From positions 4,092,001-4,156,000 of the forward strand of contig JAFEKR010000004.1 of assembly GCA_019022495.1 (NCBI GenBank): DNA of 64,000 bases. The letters run 5' to 3'. The position numbers and the translations under genes were made by a program. This document shows positions 21,934 through 33,105 of this stretch, in pieces. This stretch comes from Epichloe hybrida. Taxonomy: Eukaryota; Ascomycota; Sordariomycetes; Hypocreales; Clavicipitaceae. The notes below the pieces were generated by a model. It saw only the letters and a list, made by a program, of their open reading frames with translations. It had not been told where the DNA came from and searched no databases. Position 1 is the first letter of the stretch. Every line of letters starts with the position of its first letter.

Positions 21934-23530
21934 ATGAACTATGTTCGAGGGCAATTCTTCAAACGCGCATCCCAGAAGAAAACTGGGGATTCAAAGGAGC
22001 CGTCGCCTCTGGAGCAGGACATCTACCCGGTCCATGTTCTCGATTCAATGCAGATATATCAGAAGATTGTGGGCACCGTCATGCTTTTCAACGACGTACT
22101 CGACCCCGATGTGCTGAGTTCCTCCTTATCCAAACTACTAGAACAAGGGGATTGGAAGAAGCTTGGGGGTCGGTTAAAAAGAACGGTATGTCGACATGTT
22201 TCATCAACTTGGCCACGGCCACCGCGCTAATCGAGACCTGGACCGCCAAAAGCACGATGGTGGCTTGGAGATCCATGTACCACGGGAGTTTTCGCCGGCA
22301 GAACCTGCCATCGCCTTTACGCACAAGTCCTTGATGGAAATGAGTATCAACAACCACCCTGTCGCCAAGCAGCTGCCGAGGCGGACGGATGCGCCGTTGA
22401 CGCAATCATTACCAGCGTCCAGCGATTTTCGAACTTTGCAAGTTCGTGATGGTTTTCCGACGTCACTGGACGCCATGATTGAATCTGGACAACCGCAGCT
22501 GTCCCTGCATATCCATTCGTTCAAGGACGCAACCGTAGTAGGTCTTGCTTGGCCACATACGTTGATGGACGGGGTGGCCCGGGCAAACTTGATGCGTAAT
22601 TGGTCGTTGGTCGTGGCTGGCCAAGAGGACAAGATCGACCGAATCGTCGGCGCGCGGCGTGACGTACTTGGTGAATTAATGACAGACGTCAGCGACCCAG
22701 GTGAAGAAGACGTCTCCAATGAGGCACAACAACAACTGAACGGCTTCCAGCTGGCGCACTTTGCCTCTCAATGGGCATGGGATAGGTTGGCGGGCTCCGC
22801 CAAACACTGGCGCGCCATGTACGTGCCTGCAGCAATTTACGACACACTGGTCGGGAAAGTCAAGAGCGAAGTCAACGAAATGGGTCGACTATCCGGCAGG
22901 AAAACGTGCATAGGTGAGGCCGACGCCCTCGTCGCGACCGTCGCCCAAAAAGTCGCCTTGGCGGAGCCAAAGCCACGGCCTTTGACCATCATGACTCTCT
23001 TCAACTGTCAATGTCGGATAGAGCAGCTGCGCCTCTGTGAAGGAATATTTGCCCAGAACATGATTCTGCTTGCTTACACTTTGCTTTCCGCTCATGGGGC
23101 CAGAGACAGCGCGGCGGCCATCGCCATGAACCACAGGCAACACATGATTCGCCAGACCACGCGGTCGCAAATTGTCTACTCCCTGCGGCGACTTTGCAAG
23201 GAAGTCAAGGCGGGGGGGCACCAGCTGCTGCCTTTACGGGGACAAGCCAACTCCCTCATGTTGGCCGTGAATTCACTCATCAAGCTTGATCTCATCACTG
23301 GGGTCAACTTTGCAGCGGCGGTCGTGCGGGAAGGGGACAATCAAAACGCGCGAAGGAATCCTCCCGGGACGATGCTCAACTTCTTCTTCAAAGAGGTGAA
23401 TGAATCGATGCCGTACCTCAACAGCTTCACTTGCCTTGGTAGAGATCACGCTGGCGGCGCTTGGTTTGTCGGGTACTTGTCGTCGCGGGTGTGGGATTCT
23501 CTCGAGCAAGACTTGCAAGCTTTGTCTTAG
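21934..23530 (+). CDS. BAHD-type acyltransferase 2, tandem paralogue
   Basis: Two exons, 21934-22185 and 22253-23530, encode 509 aa. The 67 bp intron is GT-AG (GTATGT ... CAAAAG) and sits at the position of the intron in acyltransferase 1, after the GGRLKRT segment. The catalytic HxxxD motif is HTLMD (H186, D190). A C-terminal NFAAAVVREGD segment occupies the place where the second BAHD motif is usually found, again without DFGWG. Shared blocks with acyltransferase 1 (DIYPVHVLDS, FNDVLDP, GLEIHVP, SQIVYS) show an old tandem duplication. Two such enzymes beside one PKS suggest two acyl transfers or divergence in acyl or acceptor choice. No damage seen. Confidence 0.87.
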
Positions 23531-23984
23531 AGGATGGGAAGACAATGAGCTGTTCAATTGACAGGGACGCGGTATCTCAGACTGCTCTTTGATATGATTT
23601 AATGCAAAGCGGAAGAACATCGATTCTCAATGATGTAGCACAGCCTGGCTGCTTTGAGGGGACTATGGAGCAACGTGGGACCTTTTGCAAAGAAAGGGAG
23701 CAATTGCTTGAAAGCCCAAAGTAATAATAATAGATTAGGTCATGAAGGGAGCTATGAACCTTTGGCATTTGGTAAAAGTCAAATCAAGTAGTATTGTAAA
23801 TAGGTAAAGTAAGCTGTAAGATCACCTTTAATCTAGCGCGTTCAAGTCAAACAGAAGCAAGTCAAAGTTTTGCCCCATGTGCAATGTGTTCGCAACTTAT
23901 GAAAGTCTGCGCATCCCTAAATTTTGAATTTTTACCCTGACCCTATCCCCATCACTTTCAATACCCAATCAATTCCTACCGTAC
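23531..23984. other. Intergenic stretch before the LINE relic
   Basis: No open frame with motifs. This is the right edge of the polyketide cluster; no transporter, regulator or oxidase gene follows before transposon sequence begins. Confidence 0.5.
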
Positions 23985-24480
23985 AACTAGTACAACGTTA
24001 GAAAGTCAAGAGATATTGTTATGGCTACCCTGCTACAGGATCCAAAGAAAATGGACTTAGACGGCTTCGCAATCCAAGAACTATGGGCGAACCCCTTTGT
24101 GTTAACACCACACACCACCTGGCAAGAGACCTAGTCCACCTATGCTACCCCTAAGATAAGGGTGAGACACAAGCAAAGGTCTGTATACTTATTGATAAAC
24201 GGCTCAATCATACTAAATGGCGATTTGAATCACACAACCGCCATCTCTGTACTCTAACGTTAGCCCTAGGACAAGGGGACGAAGCCAGAGAGGTTGACTG
24301 CACAGCACCTATAGCCCCAGTCAGAAATTGGAAAACAGACAAAGCGTGCTATTAATACCACTGCTACGGAGAGTGTTTGAGTCGGCACCGCAAGTAGAAC
24401 AGATTGTAGTCGGAGGCTTCAATTACACCACGAGATGTGGGGAGGCTCAGACGTCCCAAGAGTAGAGGCAGAGGCGGATC

Positions 24481-24969
24481 ATGAAAGACTGCAACCTCCC
24501 CAGCACTCTGGCATCAGGTACCGTCACGCACGAAAAAGGCGAGAGGAAAGCCACTATAGATCTCTGCCTGGTCACTCTTGGCTTGGCGGATCGAGTCATT
24601 AGGAAAGCAATCAGAAAGGGGCACCGTGAGAATATGCAGAAGGACTCGGAATTACCAGAAGCCCTCCAGAGAATGGTAAAATGGGCGAGAAAGAGGAATG
24701 TACCGGCGCCAGAGGTGACACCTGCATTACAGCACCTAGATACCCCCCGAGCGACCTCAGAACCAGCAGAGAAGGCAGATATCTTCAGGAATACCTTCTT
24801 TACGCCCCCACAGGAAGCGGAGGTCAGCGACATCGACGAAGCTATATACCCCGATCGGTTAGAGATGCCACCCATCACAGAACAAGAGGTTAAAGAGCTA
24901 TACCAGAAGCTTCACCTTTCAAGGCCCCAAGCCCAAACGGTATTCCAAACAAAGTACTACAAGAGGTGA
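24481..24969 (+). pseudogene. LINE ORF2 fragment: end of endonuclease and RT linker
   Basis: A 162-codon open piece. Its start (residues 20-40) resembles the end of the APE-type endonuclease (KATIDLCLVTLGLADRVI). Its second half (ADIFRNTFFTPPQEAEVSDI ... EMPPITEQEVKELY) is the conserved Tad-clade linker that precedes the reverse transcriptase. It runs into stops right after the linker. Confidence 0.75.
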
Positions 24970-25289
24970 TAACGTTGATCAACCCTCATCTAACGGTAAT
25001 CTTCGATCAAAGTCTCAGCCTTGACTATTCCCCACAACACTCCAGGGGTCAACAACCGTTGTACTAAGGAAACAAGAAAAGGACAAATTCACCATACCTA
25101 GTTCGTATCGGCCAATGGGCTCCTGAATACAATGGACAATATCACGGATGCAATCATAGAGAATTGCCTAAGCTATGTAGCGGAGACGCACAGCCTACTA
25201 CTCCCATCAACCCAGGCCGGAAGCTGATATCCGCCGAGCATGCTATACATCGCATCATCGAAAATATTTTTGAGGAATGAAAAAGAAGC

Positions 25290-25800
25290 CGGGGAAAGGT
25301 GGGTAGCCTGCTCCGGCTTGACGTCAAAGGTGCCTTTGGCAATGTATCGCACAAGCGGCTCCTACAAAACCTCCGGAAAAAAGGAAAATCGACGAGAGGA
25401 TAGTGCGATTAATATCAACCCTCCTCGATGACTAACAAACAAGGATCTCAATTAACGGGTTTGAAGCAGAGCGACACCAGGTAAACACAGGCACAGTACA
25501 ACGCCCACCTCTTTCGCCAATCCTCTACATCTTCTATAATGCAGACCTTGTCAAGAGCTGCAATCTAGCAGAGGACCACCGCAACGGGACTCATAGATGA
25601 TGTGGCTATCCATACATGGGGAGAAACTACGGCAGAAACGTGCATCAAGCTTCAACACGCACTTCGAGCTGCAGAACAATGGGCGAAAACACATGCATCA
25701 GTTTTTTACCAAGAAAGTTCTAGTTCGTACAATTCACAAGAGCAGGCATAAGAGTAGATATGATATATACCCACTGGAAGCAGCATGAGGCGAGATTTTG
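25290..25800 (+). pseudogene. LINE reverse transcriptase relic
   Basis: Conserved RT blocks persist in shifting frames: LLRLDVKGAFGNVSHKRLL near 25.31 kb, then RPPLSPILYIFYNADLV near 25.51 kb, and the catalytic IDDVAIHTW near 25.59 kb. Stops and frame changes between blocks make it non-functional. Confidence 0.8.
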
Positions 25801-26383
25801 GCAAAGCTAAGCTGCAAAGTTCTAGGGCTCATCATGGACTCTGCGCTGTAATGGAAGACGCATGTAGATGGAATTCCACAGAAGGCAACGAAGACAGTTT
25901 TAGCTCTAAGCAATCTGGGAAGCTTAACGTGAGGCCTCACCTTTCAGGATATAAGGAAGATCTATTAAGGAGTGGTCGTGCCACAGATCATGTACGCATG
26001 CTCCGCGTGGTCGAATGCGAATTGGAGAACGCGAAACACGCCATACACCAGTAAGGCATTGGCACTGCTGCAAAGGGTGCCGCCAAGGGCAGCAGCCAGG
26101 GTGATCTCTGGTGCATTCAGAGCGACGTCAACTCCAGCCTTGGGGACGTAGAACCACATCTTCTCCCCATCGAGCACCAAATCTGGAAGCACAGCGCCGA
26201 GTGTCTGGGAAGAATTGGCCCCGGATAGCGAGACCTCGGGGAACAACAATCGCATAGTGGTTCGGTCAATCTAGGACCCAAGACGAAGATGAGCCCACGT
26301 GAGGCGATGCAGAAGGCCGTACTTGCTAAACAAGGATCCAATCTTAAGAACATGGAAGCAATCACCACGCACGTTGTTCCGCC

Positions 26384-26800
26384 ATGGTGAACAAGTCCGA
26401 AATCGTACATCGAAAGGAGACCAGAGAGAGCACAGGCGAGACAAAATACGCCATAGACAACGAGCCTAATGCCATCCACTGTTGTACTGATGGAAGCGGC
26501 ATTAACGGACATGTGGGCGCTGCAGCAGTGTGTACGACCACCAACCAGACCAAAAGTGCCTACATGGGCAACGACGCCGTTTCGACAGTCTACGCCGGTC
26601 AACTTCAAGGGGTCTCTCTGGCTCTTTAGATTGCCTAGGAAGACAGGAATCAAGGCAACGTAAGGACGAAAGTTATGATATACACTGACAACCAGGCAGC
26701 TATTAGGTCGGTGCCGAGGCCCCAAGGCAAATCAGGGTCACATCTGCTCCAATATATAAAGAAGAGAATATAGGAATTCGAGGCTCAAGGCCTGAATGTT
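26384..26800 (+). pseudogene. LINE RNase H relic
   Basis: The open piece starting at 26384 contains [16 protein letters not shown], the first acidic motif of RNase HI, followed by [12 protein letters not shown]. After a frame change, YTDNQAAIRSV near 26.68 kb gives the next acidic motif. Later stops disrupt the rest. Confidence 0.75.
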
Positions 26801-27051
26801 GAGTGAGATCAGATGGAAACCCGCACATACGGGAATACATGGCAACGAAGCAGCTGACCAAGCAGCCAAAGAAGCCACGGGATGGAGACAGAGAGGACCA
26901 TCGCGGCCAAAGAGGCATCTAAACTTGTTAGCGAAGTGGGGCGGCTAAGACCGAGGTGGAATAGAACCTGAACCTGCTGCTAACCTTTGCCTTCTCCTAA
27001 CCACCACTTGTAATTTTGACGTATTTACCATAGCCTCTTCTATTCATCAAT

Positions 27052-27639
27052 ATGTGTAGCTCTTTTCATCAAACTCAAACTCAAGCGCCCGCGCCCCCTC
27101 CACCAGCCCCGCCGCTGCCTCCGTCTCTCTCCAACAACATGCACACCAAGAAGACCTCCAAGTTCGTGAGGTTAAAAACGATGAGCGCGCCACCTGGCCG
27201 GTTCTATCAGTCGCCAAATCCGCCTCAACATGTCGACCTCTTCGAACCTCGAACTGGCCCATACTTTTTTTACGGCACACTCATGGACCCCAAAATGCTT
27301 GCGGAGGTCCTGGAGTTAGACCACGAACCGATATGACGACCAGCAAATGTAGTGGGTTATACGTGCAAACTTTGGGGCCAGTATCCTGCTATTGTTGATG
27401 GAGAAATGGACGCTACTGTCAGTGGTGCTGCATACAATGTCGAAAGTGTTGAGGATGCTAGGAAGCTTGCTGCTTACGAAACTAAGAACTATCAAACGAA
27501 GGCGTGCAAGATCAACTATACGGATGGGAAACAACCCGAAACGCAGCATGGTCAGCTTTTTATGTTCACAGGAAATCCGAGCGACCTAGAAGCTGGTACT
27601 TTTGACTTATCGGTGTGGCTGAAACGAGTTGGAAGATGA
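27052..27639 (+). pseudogene. AIG2-like / gamma-glutamylcyclotransferase-fold gene broken by one TGA
   Basis: The frame opens at an ATG and encodes a proline-rich leader, then PYFFYGTLMDPKML, the family's YGTLM signature. The frame meets TGA at 27334-27336 and continues in the same frame to TAG-free sequence with VVGYTCKLWGQYPAIVDG, VSGAAYNVES and LAAYETKNYQ, all typical of the C-terminal half of AIG2-like proteins, ending at 27639. The full frame would be 195 codons. The TGA may derive from CGA or TGG by one transition. AIG2-like proteins share the cyclotransferase fold; the substrate is usually unknown. The LTR of the large gypsy element starts only 11 bp after the stop codon. Confidence 0.8.
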
Positions 27640-27650
27640 ATGAAGAATTC

Positions 27651-27766
27651 TGTTGAGGTGGAGAATGGCTTAGGTAATAGTTAACCATAATTATATAGGG
27701 CGTAGCTAGAGCATAGACTAAAAGAATATAACTATCATTATCCCTATTATTTTTAGTACTACTTTA
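27651..27766 (+). repeat. Left LTR of the large gypsy element
   Basis: 116 bp, same length as the right copy. Its outer end is unmutated (TGTTGAGG). Its inner half carries eight RIP-type transitions relative to the right copy: seven C-to-T at CpA and one G-to-A at TpG. Confidence 0.92.
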
Positions 27767-29333
27767 TAGTAATAAGACTAAGACCTTGTAATACTCTTTA
27801 ATTAGGTTAAATTATTACTAGACTTAAATATCTAATATCTAAGAATACCTAATAAATAACTTCTAAGAGATTATTAAGTTAAATAATTAAAGAACTATAA
27901 ACTAGACTAGAGATAAGAGAAGTTATAAACTTTATTAGAGTATAACTATAGCTAGAAATAATATAAAAGAATAATAGAATATAGCTATAGTTATTACTAT
28001 ATTTAAGGAAATTATCTAGCTAAGGTTAGAAAACACTACTATTAGATAATATAAGAATATTAAGGACTATAGGACTTAATAGGATAGATATAGAACTATA
28101 GGGCTATATAAAACTTATAAATAATTACTAGAGAAAGTTCTTAGAATACCTATAATAAGATAGCTAATAGCTACTTAGCATAGGATAGATAATAAGGACT
28201 AGTTATTATAAAAGGGGATATTATAATAAAGAATAAGAAAGTCCTATTATAGGAAATAAATAGGCTAAATACCTAGATAAAGAATAACCCTATAAGAATA
28301 AGCGTAAAGAATAATTACTAAAACACTATAGCGCTAGTATAGTATAATACTAGTAGCCTAGATAGTAAATAATTATAACCTTATTTAATTTAGGTAGTTA
28401 TAAACTAGTAGGTTAAATATAAACTAGACACTAGTAAATAAGGCATTAAACTTAGGGAATTAAGGAATACTATAAACTTTACTTAAGCCTAGGAATCTAA
28501 CCCTAGGAAACAATATTTACATACTTAGTAAAATAGGCGCTATAATATAGTAAGCAAATAGAAGATAAATAATAGTGAATAGTAGTTATAACCTTAGAGA
28601 ATTTTCTAACCTTAGAATTTAACCTAAACTATAGAACTTAGGCGTAGGAACGCGTATTTATATACTTAGTAATATAGGAATTTCACCTTTAGTTAATAGA
28701 AAACTAGCATATATTATAATAGATATAATATAATATAGACCTTAAACTTATAACTTTAAGAAGTATATAAGAAGTGCTATAAACTAGGAAAATCACTTAT
28801 AGGATATGCTATAAAACTTACTAGGAGTGTTTACTTACTAAAGTAACTATACTAAGAAGCTATAATATTTATATAGTATTATAACTATAAACACTCTAGT
28901 GAATATGCTAGATATAGTATAAACTAAAGACTAAACTTTACGCTTTAAGGAACTAGCTATAGTAGCTCTTAACCTTAAAAACATTAGTTTATAGGGAGGA
29001 TTATACCACTATAATTAGAGGTATAGCATATAGACTATACCCTTACTTTTAACTTACTTTTAACCTTACTTAGTTACTTATCTAATCTTTTAATTAGATA
29101 GTATAGTGTAAGTAAAGTACTATATACTATATTTATAATAGGAGATTGCTTAGATTAGGAAGGTTTAGACTTAGTAAGAAGGAGTTAAGGAGGGTAAGAG
29201 TAAAAAGGTTTTATTTTAAGGGGGACTAGAATAGTTTTTCTTCTTCCTTCTTTTCTTAGGCTAGGTAGAAACTAAGTAATAAATTATATATAATAATTTA
29301 AGTTTAGCCTTAAACATTTTCCTATTATCTTAA

Positions 29334-29396
29334 AAACTTTATTATAATAAAGTTTCACTTTCCTATCTTCTTAAAAACTTTATTATAATAAAGTTT
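29334..29396. repeat. Two copies of a perfect 22 bp palindrome, 41 bp apart
   Basis: AAACTTTATTATAATAAAG plus TTT is its own reverse complement and occurs at 29334-29355 and 29375-29396 within a 41 bp direct repeat. It lies in the untranslated leader of the gypsy element. RIP could have created or enlarged the symmetry. Confidence 0.8.
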
Positions 29397-29599
29397 ATAA
29401 GCTCTTTTAATAAAAACCCTAACTTTACTATCTAATCTTAGTTAAAGGATTAGATATATTGTTAATAGAATTATACCCTATTAACACTAATCTATCCTAG
29501 GAAACTATTAAATTCCTATTTCTTATCTTAATTACTTTATATAAGATTAGGCTTTAGCGGAACTAAACGCTAGGACTTATAAAGAATTAGACTTAAGTT

Positions 29600-31159
29600 T
29601 AGACTTAGAATAGGATAATAGAAAATTCTTAGAGTTTATTTCTAGTCCTATTAGCTTTATTTGCCCTCTAAAACCACCTTATTTAGTAAATAAAATCTTA
29701 TTACTTTTCCCTTCTTTATTGCTCTAATTTAAAGAACCTATTAAAATTAGAGAAACTAAATAGACACTTAATATAGGCAGTCCTTTTTTCCCTATAAACC
29801 TAACTATAGGTAAGGGAATTACTTTCTCTAGCTTACTAAAAGATAGGCTAGCTAAGGAATATTTAAAACATTATAAAATAATAGCTATAATAGCTTAAGC
29901 TCTAAAAGAATATATTAATACCTTTATATATTTAATATTTATCTAGGGCCTATAAGGAAAAGTAGCTCTCTAGTATAAGGACTTAGAATATAAAGATAGG
30001 ACTTAGGAATAAATAGCCTTAAAATTCCTAGCTAAGTTTAAAAACCCTAATTTATTTATTAAGATCTTCACTTAGTAAGAGGTATATAGTTTTACGTAAG
30101 AACCTAGCAAGACACTAAATACTTATATCTAATAAGCTAAGTATTTAGCTTTAAAATTAAAATCTAATATATAATAAGTTCTCTTTACTAACTTTATTAC
30201 CTATTTAGTAAACAAAGAAGTAAATACTTAATTATAAGAGAGAGTGTTAGACTATTTATTTACATTAAGTAAGTAAATAGATAGCATAGCCTTAAAGGAC
30301 TTAATAATATCTAACCTAAAACTTATCCTATATAACTACTATTTATTTACTTCTAAAAAGATATTATAACTATTTAAAGATAAAGTCTTAATAGCTAGGA
30401 TAGGACCTCTTTAGAAATAGATAGAAAAATAATAAAGAAAAGAGAAATAAGCTACTAACTAAATAGTAAAGCTAGTGAGATAACTAGAAGTATTCTAGGC
30501 TTAAGCTATTAAGAATATTTAATAAATAGCTAGTTAATATAATTAATCAAAATATAATTTAAATAATAGACCCTAATCTCTAGGAAAACCTTTAGGAAAT
30601 AATATTAGTATATATCCTTAAGATAGACCCTAGAGAGACCTAGACTTCTTCTAGTGTTTTTTATATAGTAAATAGGGATATATAGGTTATAACTATACTA
30701 GGAAGGATAAATGCTTATCTAAAGACTTTAATAGACACTAAGACTAGTAAGCTTATAAAGGGCTATAAATAAAGAGAGATTACTAAAGAGAATTAAATAA
30801 CTTAAACTAAACTAATTTTATTAGCGCTATAGAAATAGACTAACTAATCTTACCTAAAGGATATATTCTTAATTTAGAACTCTAATTATTTATAGTATTA
30901 CTCCTAAACTACTATTCCTTAAGCTATATCTAGGAGGAGAATAAAGTAAAATAGGTTAATTCTATAACACTACTAAAGGGAAAGGAAAAGGTAAATAAGC
31001 TAGTATTTACTAGAGGACTAGCTAAGAGAATTATTAAATTAAGGACTAAACCTAAGAATATATTAGGTAAACTATTATAGTAATAAATTAAAGAAATTCT
31101 AGAATTAGATAAGACTATATAAGAGAGGAGTAATCTAAGTCTAAGTATATATTAATTAC
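29600..31159 (+). pseudogene. gag relic of the gypsy element
   Basis: No frame survives. At 30655-30696 the plus strand reads Cys-Phe-Leu-Tyr-Ser-Lys-stop-Gly-Tyr-Ile-Gly-Tyr-Asn-Tyr, which is a CX2CX4HX4C zinc knuckle in which Cys and His codons were turned to Tyr by transitions. This marks the end of gag. Confidence 0.65.
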
Positions 31160-31167
31160 TCTAGGAG

Positions 31168-33105
31168 CAGAGTATTGCACTAAAACGTGTAGTGTAGTGT
31201 AGTATTTGTAGTGTAGTGTAGTAACTACACTACAAACTACACTAACTATAAGGAAAAAAAAACTACATTACACTAACTACAAAAAAAAAAAACTACAATA
31301 CATTACACTACAAATTTTTTTTCCTAAACTACACTAACTACAAATACTACAAATGTAGTATTAGACTTTTTATTAGTTATTAGTATTTATAAGGTTAAAA
31401 GAAAGCTAGTTATATAAAAGCTTTTATTATTACCTATTTTATTAAATTAGTTATAGAATTTATAATATTATATTATTTTTATAATTTTATTATAACTAAG
31501 TAAGGTTATATATAATATTATACTTTTTTAATAATACTATTTAACTTAATACTTTATTTCCCTAATATAACTTAAAGAAAAACCTTCTTATTATATTATT
31601 TACTATTTCTATAAATTATTTTATCTTTCTATAAATTATTATTATTACTTATTTTAAAAAAAAACTATAAAAAGAACTACTAGTAAACTTAATATAAGTA
31701 GCTTATTATATCTTATTATAGCTTATAATAGCTTATAATAGCTTATAATACAATATTACTAATATTACTAGTATTACTAAGACTTACTAAGATTACTAAG
31801 ATTACTAAGATACTAAGATTACTAAGATTACTAAGATTACTAAGATTACTAAGATTACTAAGATTACTAAGATTACTAAGATTACTAAGATTACTTATAA
31901 TATTATTAGTGTTAAAGTTTAATAAATAATAAATAATAAATAAATAACTTAAATATAAATACTAGTAATTATAAGTAAATTACTATAGTAAAAGCTATAG
32001 TTTTTAATAACTTAGTATTTTAAGGTTTTTAAAAATATTAATATTATAAAAATGTTTTCTCTTTTATATTTTTTTAAAATAATAATAAAAGTAAAATAAT
32101 AGTAATAATAGTAATAATAATTAATAGTAATAATAGTAATTAAGGTTATTAAAGTTATTAAAGCTCTTATAATAAGTATAGTATATTATATAAAAGTAAG
32201 TCTTAGTTTTATTTTAAAAAATAAGTTAAACTTATTTTTTATAGCTTAATTAAGCTATATAGGGTAATTAAAATAATACTATTAATTATTTATTAATAGA
32301 TTATAAATATTAGTTTATTATATTCTTTATTTATATATTATAGTAATAAGATATATAAAGTTACTATATATAACTTCTTAAGGCTTTAGAATTATAAAGC
32401 TAAAAGTAATATTTAATTAGTTTAAATCTTAAATAAATAGTTTAAGCTTTTTTTAAGTTCTTATTATATTAAGAATAAGATTTAAGTACTAAGTATATAT
32501 TCTATTAACTTCTAGTAATTTATCTAGATTTCTTAATTAATTTTATTCTATTAGTTTAGGGTATTTTTTATTTAAAATAATAATAATAACATTTTAAAAT
32601 ATAAAATAATTAATAGTAATAGTAAATAAAATAATAAGAAGGTTTTTCTTTAAGTTATATTAGTAAAATAAAGTATTAGGTATAATAGTATTATTAAAAA
32701 GTTATAATATTATAAATTACCTAGTTATAGTAAAATCCTTAAAAAAAGGTAAATTTTATAAATTATATAACTAATTAGGTAAAATAGGTAATAATAAAAG
32801 CTTCTATATAACTGGCCTTCTTTTAATCCTTATAATAACCTTATATAATAAAAAAGCCCACTTTTTTTTTACTAACACTACATTTGTAGTTTTTGTAGTT
32901 AGTGTAGTTAGTAACTACACTAACTACACTACACTACAAGCAAAAAAAAACTATAATACACTACACTACAAAAAAAAAAAAACTACACTACACTAACTAC
33001 AAAAAAAAAAAACTACAATACATTAACTACAAGAAAAAAAAAACTACACTACAAATACAAATTTTTCCTAAAAACTACACTAACTACACTACAAACAATA
33101 CTCTG
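31168..33105 (+). mobile_element. hAT-like element A, 1,938 bp, no transposase
   Basis: It starts CAGAGTATTG and ends CAATACTCTG (10 bp perfect terminal inverted repeat). It is flanked by a perfect 8 bp target duplication TCTAGGAG (31160-31167, 33106-33113), the hAT hallmark. Subterminal zones are packed with GTAGTGTAGT/TAGTTAGTGTAG motifs. The inside holds a 9 bp array (ACTAAGATT, about 31780-31893). No open frame remains, so it is either non-autonomous or RIP-erased. It is the same family as element B in opposite orientation. Confidence 0.9.

Larger units (their letters stand above)
23985..26990 (+). mobile_element. Decayed Tad-like non-LTR retrotransposon (LINE)
   Basis: About 3 kb of plus-strand sequence reads, across several frames and many stops, as the second ORF of a fungal Tad-clade LINE. 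Domain order is endonuclease relic (24.0-24.6 kb), linker, reverse transcriptase (25.2-25.8 kb) and RNase H (26.4-26.8 kb). The first ORF and the 5' end are missing, so it is probably a 5'-truncated copy. No clear poly(A) tail or target duplication is visible. Unlike the other transposons in the window it is not AT-rich: it decayed by stops and small indels rather than by heavy RIP. Confidence 0.8.
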
